From contig CAVNZM010000010.1 of the NCBI GenBank assembly GCA_963693365.1, forward strand, positions 5,518,001 to 5,582,000: a DNA stretch of 64,000 nt. The letters are read 5' to 3'. This document shows positions 1-39,526 of the stretch, in pieces. Numbering within the stretch: position 1 is the first letter of the stretch; every line of letters starts with the position of its first letter. The notes under the pieces were generated by a model that had not been told where the DNA came from, did not search any database, and saw only the letters and a list, made by a program, of their open reading frames with translations. Source of the stretch: Amoebidium appalachense. Taxonomy: Eukaryota > Ichthyosporea. Made by a program: the position numbers and the translations under genes.

Positions 1-28256
<28,256 letters not shown>

Positions 28257-29333
28257 TTCCAAGCAAGAGTTCAGCCCGGCTAACTGCTTATTTGTACTGT
28301 ATATTGATATATGTACACAACGGATCAGCTACAGTTGCTCACAGCAGAGAAAGAAAGCAGCAGAAGTCGATGACAGGCAAAGCGACCCTGATGAGGTCCT
28401 GAACAAAAGTCCGGGGAGACGTGGTGTGCATTCAAATGGCACGGACCCACCCCAACACCAAAACCAAAGCTCCCCCTAGTAGATTAGGCGCATACGCAAC
28501 CTAAAAGGCGTGCATAGAAACACGAGCGTTATATAACACTGAGTGAAAACCCTCCGTGCAGATGTACACTCACATGCACAAACTTTCTCGAGAGACCAAT
28601 AGTCGCAGGTGTATGCCACACGAGGTGTGCCTGTATGTTCTGCTTTTTCTGAACTGGGAACATCACACGCACCTCTCAGAGTCTTTTACAATTTAAAATT
28701 CTAACTTTCAACTTGTGAAAAAGATGGAAATATAGAGTATGTTCTATAGATTATATTGTCTGATTATAGTACTATAAGTTATTATTAGACATATTTGGCA
28801 TATATAAGTAGAATGTAGCTGTTATAATAGCTATATATTATAATTTATACTCTAAACATTATTTTGGGGTGATACCCCACCAAAGCTGAAAGACCCACAC
28901 GCTTTTTGATCTGTTGGGAATGCAACGATTGCGCCCTACTTTGTTTTCTCGTTTGCGCGAAACGCATCATGATCAAAGACACAAGCCTTACAGTAGTTTT
29001 GTGTCTGTTTGCAACGGGGTGAGTGCACGTGAAGGCAGAACATCTATAGTGCTCGTAGAGTTTCAGCATTGGCGTGCTTGTATTAATAGAATAGCCTAAG
29101 AAGTGTAACTATTTTTGTGGAGACACCGAATATGTACAGGTTGGACCAACACCCACTCGTTTGATTATTTTTACGTTGAACCAAACCGTTTTGCGTGAGC
29201 AGCTCGGCAAAGTGAAGGCATTAGACTTTAGACCTTCCCATACGTATACACACACGACACGCAAGCTTGTATACGTTTGCATAAATTGTGACATAGAAAA
29301 CGTTAAAAGCCCCATGCAGGGCATTACGGTAAA

Positions 29334-30746
29334 ATGGACAAGGTTTCGCACGCAGAAGAAGCTGTACTGCACACTCAATCGAACCTCACAGACGATGTGG
29401 ACTTCGCAGTTCACTCTGGCGAGCAACCAAACAATGTAGCCGTTACATCACCAGCACCTATGAGCACCACGTCCACAACCAAAATCGGCTTACGTTCTCT
29501 CTTCCACTTACCTTCGGGTGCAAAAGGAAAAGATCACGCTGGGGGACATGAAAAACCAGAAAATGGCGCACCAGGCTATAGCAAAACTGCCTCTATGCTG
29601 AAGCTCGCTGGCCTAGCGCGCTTGAAACCTATCCAACGCCCCGGCAGACACGCACGGTTATCAAAAGTCCCCGAGAAATTCGACATTGAAACAAGTGCGG
29701 GTAAAACTGGAAAGACGTCGGTAATAACGGTACTGAGGGCGGACCGCACCACCAAAACCTATCATGGCGCTGAAGCAGTTTACGCCGACCGCGAGTGGTT
29801 TGCTCGAGCGTGTGCGAACAAGGAATTTTTCTGGGTTGACGTGAGCGCACCAAACACAGATGATTTAGCAGTGATGGAAGACTTGTTTCACGTTCACCCC
29901 CTAACTACGGAGGATGTTCTGGGCACTTTCACACGTGAGAAAGTCGAAACGTACGACCTCTATCTCTTTGTGGTTCTTCAGGCACCTGCGGGGACGGACA
30001 GCTATAACCGGCAAGAACAAAACATACACATATGCACGTACGATACCTTTGCCTTAACATTCCACGCACACGCGGCGCAGCCTATTGAAAAAACTCTGTC
30101 TGATTTTTGCCACAACAACAGCCCTCTTCAGGCCGACTGGGTGCTGTATTCTATCATCGACACGACGACGGACCTTCTGGAGCCCGAAGCAAACGCAATC
30201 GAAGGGGAGGTGGACGCTATAGACGAAATGATATTTTCGCTGGGGCAGCAGGATCAAGCTGACGCACTTAGGCGCATTGACATGGCGTGCAAGCAGTTGT
30301 CCAGTTTGAACCAGCGGTTGAAGCCCAAGCGAGACTTGTTGGCCATTTTGGCAGGGGCAGGCAGGGACCTTCCGGCACACGTGTCCAGAGAAACCATGTT
30401 GTATTTGCGAGACACGCTCGATTTGGTGAGACAGTTAATGGGAAAGGTCGAAGCGAGCAGGACGGTGATAAACGGGACACAGGCGTCGTATTTTGCGCAG
30501 ATTAACGTTGAAATGAGTGCATATCAGCACCAATCGTCCGAGGCCATGGGAAAGCTAGCGGTAGCATCGGTTGTTTTTCTTCCGCTGACGCTGGTTGCCG
30601 GGATGTTCGGGCAGAACGTGAGGGTGCCGTTTCAAGGCGGTGAGGATGGGATAGAGACCAATACGACTTTCATCGTGATTTGTGTTTTGAACGTGGTTAT
30701 GGCTGTGGCAATAGTGGCGTGGGCAAAACGTGCTAAGTTGATTTGA
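29334..30746 (+). CDS. CorA-type divalent metal-ion (Mg2+) transporter, intronless
   Basis: A single 470-codon frame. Residues 1 to about 115 are polar and low in complexity, probably a disordered cytosolic tail. The CorA cytoplasmic domain follows (FFWVDVSAPNTDDL, HPLTTEDVL, DLLEPEANAIEGEVDAIDEM, then a long helical stalk ending YQHQSSEAM). Two C-terminal membrane helices lie at about 405-427 and 444-464. The pore-loop signature after the first helix reads GMFGQN (423-428), so the family GMN triad is GQN here. The protein ends with a short basic tail, AKRAKLI, as in CorA. The ATG has A at -3 and G at +4. CorA proteins work as pentamers that let Mg2+ or related ions through; the altered triad could change selectivity. 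No intron is seen, unlike the two large neighbours. Confidence 0.93.
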   Translation: MDKVSHAEEAVLHTQSNLTDDVDFAVHSGEQPNNVAVTSPAPMSTTSTTKIGLRSLFHLPSGAKGKDHAGGHEKPENGAPGYSKTASMLKLAGLARLKPIQRPGRHARLSKVPEKFDIETSAGKTGKTSVITVLRADRTTKTYHGAEAVYADREWFARACANKEFFWVDVSAPNTDDLAVMEDLFHVHPLTTEDVLGTFTREKVETYDLYLFVVLQAPAGTDSYNRQEQNIHICTYDTFALTFHAHAAQPIEKTLSDFCHNNSPLQADWVLYSIIDTTTDLLEPEANAIEGEVDAIDEMIFSLGQQDQADALRRIDMACKQLSSLNQRLKPKRDLLAILAGAGRDLPAHVSRETMLYLRDTLDLVRQLMGKVEASRTVINGTQASYFAQINVEMSAYQHQSSEAMGKLAVASVVFLPLTLVAGMFGQNVRVPFQGGEDGIETNTTFIVICVLNVVMAVAIVAWAKRAKLI

Positions 30747-31190
30747 GCACTATGGCAGATAACGTCCGACACACAACCTCACACACGTACCCACTTACGT
30801 TTCTCCCTTCCTCCGGATACCCATGCGCACACAAGTGGATTTGGGGCTGGTTTTCTTTTCATCTTTTCATGGACTGCAACCTTGGGGTACAATGATTTTC
30901 GGGGAGACGGCGAACTGTATGTGACCCATGGTATTGCACCCTTTTTTTTAAAACTGTATCAACGTGGTTATGGCGTGGCAATAGTGGTATGGGCTAATGG
31001 CGCCAAGCTGATTAGAGCATGCAGACCCCCTTAGCACAAACACACACACACCTGCCCGTCCACATCTCTTCTTTCCCGTTTGGATATGTTCACACACACA
31101 GACAGGTTTGTGTGTGTTCTCTTTTTAACTGCAACCATGGGATGTAGCTTATGAGAAGCTGTGGAGACAGAAAGCGGTACGTATGCTTTG
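30690..31190 (+). repeat. Diverged tandem duplication of the CorA 3' end
   Basis: The last coding bases of the CorA gene plus the following sequence (30690 to about 30950) recur from 30961 to about 31190, an offset of 271 nt. The second copy repeats the coding end from AACGTGGTTATGG to the terminal stop region, with substitutions and a one-base deletion that breaks the reading frame. The trailing segments (CA-rich stretch, ACTGCAACC block, GGAGAC block) also correspond, more weakly. Confidence 0.8.
30961..31020 (+). pseudogene. Broken copy of the CorA C-terminal coding end
   Basis: This is the coding part of the second copy described above, corresponding to the last ~20 codons of the CorA gene. 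A deleted base early in the copy puts it out of frame, and an in-frame stop follows. It is a fragment, not a gene. Confidence 0.75.
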
Positions 31191-31987
31191 CTATTTGATG
31201 ATGATGTTGTTGGCTTTGCGTGTTTTAAATGAGTGCGGCTGTTTCACGTGAGGTTAACGTTTTCAGACATCTGTGATGTGTACCTGAACAAGTGGATATC
31301 AGTACTATATGTTACTCTCTTTCCGCAATGCGGCACCTCGTGTTCTGAGTACTTAAAACTGACAGCAGAATGCGCAGAAATGAAGTTAGCCTTAGCCTCA
31401 AGCTGTCTGTGAAGGCAAAGAGGCTTCCCCCCTTCCCCCACTCATCCCCCCCCTCCCCCAGGTGCTTCCTTCAGCCAGCCCATGCTTATGGCACCTGGAT
31501 GCATACGTATTCGGTAGGCCCTGGTTTTGAGCTGTTAATCCTGGCACACGTGTTCCTAAGGCGAAGGCTTCTTGGCCCAATTGCAACCTTGTCTAAAACC
31601 ACCCCCTTCCCCCCCCCTCCCTCCCCCTCCCCCCCCCCCCCTCCCCCCCCCCCCCCCCCCTCCCTCCCCTCCCCCCCCCCCCCTCCCCGCTTCCCGTGTG
31701 AAAGCTTTTGGGGAAAAAAAAACCAACAAAAAAGCGGCATCCACCATGTACAAATTCAGGTCTCCTCGTCGTGTCATCTCAAATTATTTCGGTATTCACA
31801 CTGAGAGCGAAAAACTATTTCGGTATTCACACTGAGAGCGAAAAACTATGGCTGTGGCATGTATATGATTTCCGGAGGGAGCTCCAGGCTCCAGGCTCTG
31901 AGATTTGCCAATGTATAGACATTTTGCGCTTTTTTCACATTCGTAGATATCCGAAAGAAACTATCCTCTCATTGATCGCCTCACTTG
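31191..31987. other. Region between the convergent CorA and hypothetical genes
   Basis: Holds a pyrimidine-rich tract at about 31600-31690 and a perfect 31-nt tandem duplication at 31786-31847. No gene is recognised. Confidence 0.6.
31786..31847. repeat. 31-nt direct tandem duplication, two copies
   Basis: The unit beginning ATTTCGGTATTCACAC occupies 31786-31816 and is repeated exactly at 31817-31847. The identity implies a very recent event. Confidence 0.95.
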
Positions 31988-32968
31988 TTAATCATTGGCA
32001 ACATTGCCCTCTGCACGCCGACGCAGTTTCATAATATTGTTGTGCTCCATAGTTCTAACCTTTCCGGGACCAAGCAGACGGATCTTGATGATGCCATAGG
32101 CACTACCGTCAATAAGTGGAGCCGTCTTGATCTCTGCCAAAACACCCTCTACCTTGTTGACGTCTGTGCAGGAATCAACGGTGTCTTCCTGGTTTTTGTC
32201 TGGGGAACTCTGAAGCTCACGTTCTGTCTGGCGGCGAAGGAAAGCCTGACGGAAGCCGGTTCTTGGCTTGGTCTCGCTTTCGGGTGGACTGTCACCCTCG
32301 CTCGGCGAGCTTGCAGCCCGGCAGAGTTGAGGTTCACTTGCACCCAAGGGAGAGTGGCCGACGTTGCCCAAGTTGCGCTTGCCGGCAGGTGAAAGGGAAG
32401 GTGAAGATGGAGCGGAAACTGAAGTGTCTGCACGCTTGCCGATTGAGCGTGGCATGTCAAGGGGGGTCGAATTGGCTCGGCTACGGGAAGAAGTAAAACT
32501 ACCCAGAGGCCCAGATGCACCCATGAACCGTTTTTTGCGTTCGGAAAAGGGGGTGGAGGGTTCGCTGCCTGATGTCGCTTCTGTAGTGGCCGATGTGACG
32601 GCCGCTCGGTCGGTTTGTGTAAGTAGTTCCACCTCGAAACGTTGCCTGCCAATGTCACAAGTGTCGGATCCCGTCCCGATCTGCATGTCTTCGCTTGTGT
32701 GGGTGAGGCAAATGGCAGAGCCCTTCCTAAGACTTGCCAACGAAGGTGGGGGTAGAGGACTACCCGGCCCCGCCGAAGTCGGAAGCTTGTGCACGGCCAG
32801 CGGGCTGCTTATAACGAGCCTGCTTGACGACTGCGACGTGGCATCACGAGAGTTGGTGCCTGAGATACCTGTGGCCTTCTCTTGCATGGCCTCCCAAAAC
32901 CTGGCTGGGATCATCTTAAACGAACGGGTTCGTGAAGTGACAGGAGGGCTCTTCTCTGTTTCAGCCAT
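31988..32968 (-). CDS. Hypothetical Ser/Pro-rich protein, 326 aa
   Basis: An uninterrupted frame from ATG at 32968 to TAA at 31990-31988. The protein is rich in Ser, Thr, Pro, Arg and Lys and looks mostly disordered, with repeated S-P and R-x-x-S type sites (for example RTRSFK, SAPSSPSLSP, KPRTGFRQAFLRRQTERE) that could be kinase targets. The C-terminal ~45 residues are more ordered (EIKTAPLIDGSAYGIIKI, then RLLGPGKV) and might be a small conserved element. No signal peptide, membrane helix or known domain is seen. Sequence complexity and length make chance unlikely. An upstream exon is possible, because a TTTGTAG acceptor-like site sits about 5 nt before the ATG. I do not recognise the family. 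Confidence 0.6.
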   Translation of the reverse strand: MAETEKSPPVTSRTRSFKMIPARFWEAMQEKATGISGTNSRDATSQSSSRLVISSPLAVHKLPTSAGPGSPLPPPSLASLRKGSAICLTHTSEDMQIGTGSDTCDIGRQRFEVELLTQTDRAAVTSATTEATSGSEPSTPFSERKKRFMGASGPLGSFTSSRSRANSTPLDMPRSIGKRADTSVSAPSSPSLSPAGKRNLGNVGHSPLGASEPQLCRAASSPSEGDSPPESETKPRTGFRQAFLRRQTERELQSSPDKNQEDTVDSCTDVNKVEGVLAEIKTAPLIDGSAYGIIKIRLLGPGKVRTMEHNNIMKLRRRAEGNVAND

Positions 32969-34006
32969 CTCACCTACAAAGTAAAGAGTCTGGCAGTAGT
33001 ATGGAAACTCGTTGGTGTTTTGGTCTTGAATTCGCTAGAGAACCCTTTAGCACCAGGCTGTCTGTGTGGCTTTGCATCCCTGGGAACAGGTTAACCCAGA
33101 TCCTGCCTACTGATATTAGTATGTTTAACAGTGCATGTGCTCAAAAAGTAGTTGGGAGAAAGCTTCGAACGTTTACTATGAGATTCAAAAGGGAATTGAT
33201 GATCATTCACCACCCTATTATAACAGAGCTCTCTCGAGCACCTTTGCTTGGCGGTAAAGTGTTGAATAAAGCGGAGGACAGAACAGGATTCTTACCGAGA
33301 CTGCGTTTTGAATTTAAAGCAGTATAACTGACATAGCAAACCGAAGAGGCAAGTATTCTAAGTTCTCAATCAAACCTGAGTCATCAGCTGGAGAGTTGAA
33401 CCTGTCAAAAGGGTAGCACCCAACAAGCACACGAGACCGAAAGCGTCGGTGTTAGCCAGAGGGAGCTTTCGCGCCAACATCAGGCTTACGTAAAAACAGC
33501 CAATACACTAGCAATTAAAATAACCAAATATAGTTATTTTGTTGTGATTGGATAAACCCGCAGACGTTGTAGTCACTCTCCCTGCGGCCCGGCTCAACAT
33601 ACCTTGTATGTTGCCGCAGTAGTAGTGCTCAGCCACTTACGTAAGCCAGTGGGTACATAGCCTTGGAGACTAGGTTACGTAAGCGTTCTCAGCTGACTCA
33701 GTTGCTGGCTGACTCGAAACTTGCGAAAAACAGACCCTACCTTTCTACACAGAGAAAAAGAAGAGGAGGCAAGCTGACCGACTTCACTATAATAACTACT
33801 ACGGAAGAATTTATCATACTATTGATGGAGGTATTCTTCATACGGCATGCAATTGCCTTTTGAACGAGCAGGGAAAGAAGCTCACGGCAAAGATTTGGGG
33901 GTCATGAAGGTGCACCTCAAGGGATTGTGGTAGACGGAAGGTGGGGAGGGGGCTGTGGCAGAGAGAGGGAGATTGAGGGGAGGGGGTCGGGGGGAGGGGT
34001 AGGGGA

Positions 34007-34009
<3 letters not shown>

Positions 34010-34078
<69 letters not shown>

Positions 34079-34104
34079 CGAGAGCGAGAGAGAGAGAGAG
34101 CGAG

Positions 34105-34139
<35 letters not shown>

Positions 34140-34410
34140 GAAAGGGGGAGAGGGAGAGAGGGAGGGAGAGAGAGGGGGGGGGGGGGAGAGAGAGAGAGAG
34201 GGAGAGAGAGGGAAGGGAAAGAGAGAGAGAGAGAGAGAGAGAGATAGAAGGGAGAGGGGGGGGGGGGGGAGAGAGAGAGAGGGGGGGGGAGAGAGAGACG
34301 AGAGAGAGAGAAGCCAGAGGTGGCGAGTTTTTCTTTGTTTTTTGTTTTTTTTTTGGGGGGGGGAGGAGGGAGGGAGAGGGGGAGGGGGGTGGGGGGGGGG
34401 GGGGCATGAC
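34010..34410. repeat. (CA)n-(GA)n-G(n) region in intergenic DNA
   Basis: A CA repeat 34010-34047 followed by about 270 nt of GA-rich purine tract and then poly-G near 34360-34405. Intergenic. Confidence 0.95.
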
Positions 34411-34443
34411 TGATGATGGGCTGAGAGAGTCGTGAATTCTTGT

Positions 34444-34506
<63 letters not shown>

Positions 34507-34661
34507 TGTGCGTGTGTGCGCGCGCGCACGCGGTGTGTGTTTGTGTCACGTATGTGTGGGTGTGCGTGTCTGTGTGTTCTGTGTGCGTGCGTGTGCGTGC
34601 TTGCGTGCATGCGTTTGTGTGGGTGTGTGTGTGTGTTTGGTGGGGGGGTATGGGGGAGAGA

Positions 34662-34692
<31 letters not shown>

Positions 34693-35936
34693 ATGGGGGC
34701 GGGGTACAGGGATACTGAACTAGTGGTGCCGGTGAGAGTAACCCAAGACCGGCCACGGGCCTGAGCTTGAGCGGACTGGGGTGCGCTGCTTCAAACAAGT
34801 TGTCCGACTGATGGAGAAGTTTTACGGCAATAGATATAACACACCCACAAAATAGAAGCTCTCTTTGTTATCAAAGTTGGTTGATTTCTGAAAGGGCCCC
34901 CTGGTTGCAGCTGGGGCCCTTGTTATATGTCGGTAGATCTGACAGCTTTTTTCCCTGCCTAAATGTTATACGAGTATATGGGAACGTCTTTGGCAAGTTT
35001 TACAAGCATTGGAGGAAGACTACCCGCCACCCACGATTATGACAAACGGGCCATGTGTATATATTACGTAAACACACAACCGTACGCACGTCTACAAGTT
35101 CAAGCCCATAATGCTAACGCGCTGGGCGCCGGGGACCCTAATGTCATGCTTGCGCAAGTCGATTCTGCCAATCGCGCACTGCGTGTAATGAGCAGCTGTT
35201 GCCGCTGCTCTCCCCGTTGAAGGTCGGAGACAGCTGCGATAAGTTGCTAGAAGAAAAAGAAGAAGAAAAAAGCACACAGTTACAGTTATGCGTGTGTATT
35301 TTCCCTGACTTATGCATTTACTAGTCGAGGCTGTTGTCCTGTGGGTTTGAGGCGAAGCGCTCCATGGCTCTCCAGGACGCAGCATCTAAGCCAATAAGGC
35401 TATGGTCTGATGGTAGTTAAGCTCCCGAGGGTTGGGGCAAGGGCAGTCATCGAGCCACTCAAACAGTGAACGTAACTTGGAGCACATCGAGTAGAGCCCT
35501 AAATTGTGTCTTTACCGAAGCACACGTTAATATTTCTGAGCCTAGCTCATATTCGTTCTCAGAAGCCAGCTGGTTACCATCTTCACATCAGCAATGCCAG
35601 TTTGAGTCTCAGCAAGGTGACTGTGGTTCTTATTCATGCACTATACACTACTTCAGGGTAAGTGTTATTATGCACCCCCCTTCCTCCCTCCCCCCCTCTC
35701 CCCGCCGCCGCTGTACTTTACTGCCTCTACCCTTCGCTCGTGCAACTCCCCTCCCCCACCCTCCCACCCCCTCCCCGTCCCCAAATTACTCTTTTTCCGC
35801 ACATGCACCACCCGCTGCACATGCTTTTTCAATCACCCATTCCGTCATATTACGACCGAGATCCTTCTTTTGTGCTCTTTTTCTCTTCCCTTGACCATTT
35901 CTTAACACTACCTGAGAATGGCCCCCCCCCCCCCCC

Positions 35937-35973
<37 letters not shown>

Positions 35974-36854
35974 TTTCTTGTTTTCTGTTTTGGCCCTTTT
36001 TGCCCCTCGTGTTGTCACTCAGACCCCTCTCCAATATGTCCAATGCCCCTACACCTGTGCATCCACAGGCACGACCTGCCCCTTGTGCTCTTTTTGGAGG
36101 AGAAGGATACATAATTTCTCCTGCGTTTCTATGTCCCAAAATAGTTGCAGGAACCATTTTTGTCCACGAGCCCCCCCCCCCCCCCCTCCCCTCCCTCCCT
36201 CCCTCCCTTCCTCCCCCTAACCATCACCACCACCACCCCAACCGCCACCAACCCTTTTCCCATAAGCATCCTCCCACCCCCTCTCCATGCAAGAGCAAAG
36301 GTTGTGGAAATGGAATAACTGTTAGACTTTGCTTGTTCTCTCTATTCACACACACACACACACAAAAACACACACACACACTCTCTCTCTCTCTCCCTCC
36401 CTCCCTCCTTCCCTCCCTCTCTCTGGGTCTCTCTCTCTCTCTCTTTCTCTCTCTCTCCCCCCTCCCCCCTCCCCCCCTCTCCCTCTCCCTCTCCCTCCCT
36501 CCCCCCCCCCCTTCCTCTCCCTGTCCCCCTCCCTCCCTCTCTCTCTTCCTACCTCCCCCCCCTCTCTCTCTTCTCTCTCTCTCTCCCTCCATATATTTTT
36601 CTTGCTTCTGCTTACTGCTGCACCTCTCCCTCCAATCCTCCCCCCTCCCGTCTCCCCCCCCCTCCCCCCCCCCCCCCCCCCCCTACTCACCACCGTCCCA
36701 CATGCACATACGGCTCCTCTCTTTTCCTCTTTCTGCCTCTCCTCCTCTTTCCTCCCTTCCTTCCTCTCCCCTCCCCCTCCTCTCCCCGCTGTCTGTCTCC
36801 CCATCCCCTCTCTCCCTCCCTTCCCCTTTCCCTCTTTTCTCTCTTACACCCTCT

Positions 36855-36889
<35 letters not shown>

Positions 36890-37046
36890 CCCCCGACTTA
36901 GGTATCGACGGGGGAGCTTCCTAGAAGCCCCGTCTCCTGAGTTCCTATCTATATTTTTCTTGCTTCTGCTTACTGCTGCAACTTTAACCCCCGGCCTTTC
37001 CCACTGCCCTTGCCTGCATAAGCAACCCTGCTCGTCTCTGATCAAG

Positions 37047-37258
37047 ACGGGTGACCTACTCAATGTTCAAGTGAAACAGTATCTGAGTTGGGTTTCGTTA
37101 ACGAGGGGAATAGGTCGAAACTCGGGTACTGTGGATGACGTGGGCCCCCCCTACGGGTGACCTACTCATGTTCAAGTGAAACAGTATCTGAGTTGGGTTT
37201 CGTTAACGAGGGGAATAGGTCGAAACTCGGGTACTGTGGATGACGTGGGCCCCCCCTT
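37047..37258. repeat. Tandem duplication, about 106-nt unit
   Basis: The sequence from 37047 (beginning ACGGGTGACCTACTC) repeats from 37153 with only a one-base indel (CAATG in copy 1, CATG in copy 2). Both copies contain GTTTCGTTAACGAGGGG and end in GACGTGGGCCCCCC. The near-identity implies a recent duplication. It overlaps no gene I can recognise. Confidence 0.95.
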
Positions 37259-37792
37259 AGGATGGGCTCTGCTTATTATGCATACTCTTTATGTATGGCT
37301 TGCATTCTGCATCGTGTTATCCGTTTGTTCTTGTGTACTTCGTACTTTTTGGACGCATTCAAACCCCCCCCTCCCCCCCCCCCCCCCCCACCCCCACCCC
37401 ACCCCCCCAACACCCCCCAACACACACACCCTCTGTAGTCTCAGTGACACACACACACACACTCCCTCTATCTCCCGCTCCTCCCCCTCCCCCTCGTCCC
37501 TCTCTCTCTCTGTCTCTCTCTCTGTGTGTGTGTGTGTGCTTGTGTGTGTGTATGTGTGCGTGTGTGCCAGTGTGTGTGTCTGTGTGGGTGGTTAGGTTGA
37601 TGGGTGTATGGGTACCCCCCCTGCTTCCCCCCAGGCCACCCTTCGTGCACTTTCTAAACACCTTTTCAACACAATATGATACCGCATCACCCTTCTGCCC
37701 ATATTTCTTTGCTCTGCAATCCCTTGAGGTTTCCTTCCCTGCTGTGTCCTCTTTGGTGTTCTGTCCCTTTTTTACACGTTCACCTAACCCTC

Positions 37793-37823
<31 letters not shown>

Positions 37824-37881
37824 CCCTCCGTTCACCCACATACTCACACACACCCACACACACACGAAATGAAGGAGTTTT

Positions 37882-37912
<31 letters not shown>

Positions 37913-38062
37913 GGGGGGGAGGGAGAACGCGCACGCGAGAGAGAGAGAGAGAGAGAGGAGAGAGACGCAGAACAAAAAGACCTGTATGATATGGGCTGTA
38001 TGCTGGCTGGAGGAGGGAGATTTGTGTCTTACGGTAAGTCGGCTGTAAAACTTGCTCGTGTG

Positions 38063-38064
38063 TG

Positions 38065-38144
<80 letters not shown>
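38063..38144. repeat. (GT)n microsatellite, followed by GCGC-rich and TG-rich DNA to 38300
   Basis: About 80 nt of GT repeat, then alternating purine-pyrimidine GCGC and GCATGCGC words (Z-DNA-prone), then CTGTGT repeats. Intergenic. Confidence 0.95.
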
Positions 38145-38151
<7 letters not shown>

Positions 38152-38348
38152 CGCGCACGCGCATGCGCATGCGCACATGGCTGGGTGTGCGTGTGTGTGT
38201 GTGTGTGTCCGTGTCTGTGTCTGTGTCTGTGTCTGTGTGTCTGTGTACATGCATGTGTGCGTTGTGTGTCTCTGTGTGCGCGCGTACGTGTGTGTGTGTG
38301 CATACACTGTTTTCGATCTCTGTGCTTATTTCCCAACTATCAGTCACA

Positions 38349-38397
<49 letters not shown>

Positions 38398-38627
38398 ACA
38401 CACACAGCACAAAAGACATTGCTTGAATAAACGTTTTTCTAGCCCCTGGCTATGTGTCTATTGACACAGAAACCTCCATCAACAAAGAAATTCGTATTAC
38501 AGTATTCCTCGTCGTGGCAGTGGTACTGGCATGTGTAAAGTGAATGCCCCTTTAGGTAAGTGCATGCGCTTTTACACACACACCTCAATCGCCACTGCAG
38601 CTGGTATGTGAACCTACACTCAACCAC

Positions 38628-38662
<35 letters not shown>

Positions 38663-39488
38663 ACACTCACACATTCACACACTCACACTCACACAAATAC
38701 ACACACAGACACACACGCACAAGCACACACATACACACGCGTGTACACACACACGCACACACACGTGCACACACACACACACACACATACACACACACAC
38801 ACACACACAATCAAACACACACACACGCACACACACACTCGCACTCTATGGACCTACAGAGCTAGCACTCGAACATGCTCGTGTAGTCTAACTAGAAAAG
38901 AAAAGATGGCCCGCCCAGCGTAATAGTTAAGTCTCGGCGCATCACCCACCACCTCCCATATGCCACCCTTACACCTTTATGTACACGTGCGCAAATCGTC
39001 ACACAGCAGACTGAGCCCAGGCTCTGAACGAGTGGGCAACCATGGCTCCCCCTTTGCCCTCCCACCCTTAGGCTACGTTACTTATTCCTTATTGGTATAC
39101 CTCGAGTCTGTGTACTGAAGTACCCCGGGTGAGTCCTCCAGCAATCGCTTTCTTCCCTCCCCCCACTCTCCCCCCCCCTCCCCGCAGCATAGGTATGAGC
39201 ATCGGTGTACTTAAAGTTTATACACGTGCACGTGAACAGTGTGATCTGCCGTCGGACGTACCATACGTGCTGTGGCCGAGGTGTCGGTCATGAAAGTGTA
39301 CTTCTAACCCTTTGTGATTCTTCCCCTAACCAGCCCCGTCCCCCTCCCCCCCGCCTCCCCCCCCCCTCCCTCCCTTCCTTCCTCCCCTCTACTTATCGGC
39401 ACACACGCACGCACGCACGCACGCACGCACGCACGTGCACACACAAACACACACACACACATGTACACGCACGCACGCACGCACACGC

Positions 39489-39526
<38 letters not shown>

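Noticed and set aside
33001-33327. Plus-strand frame of 108 codons beside the hypothetical gene
   Set aside because: Composition and context look like the upstream region of the minus-strand gene; no domain.
34963-35220. Plus-strand open frame of 85 codons in unique sequence
   Set aside because: Short, without homology that I can see, and isolated from other exons.
38439-38666. Cys-rich minus-strand frame that resembles a small secreted peptide
   Set aside because: It starts in a TG repeat, and the Cys come partly from the repeat; no signal peptide outside the repeat.
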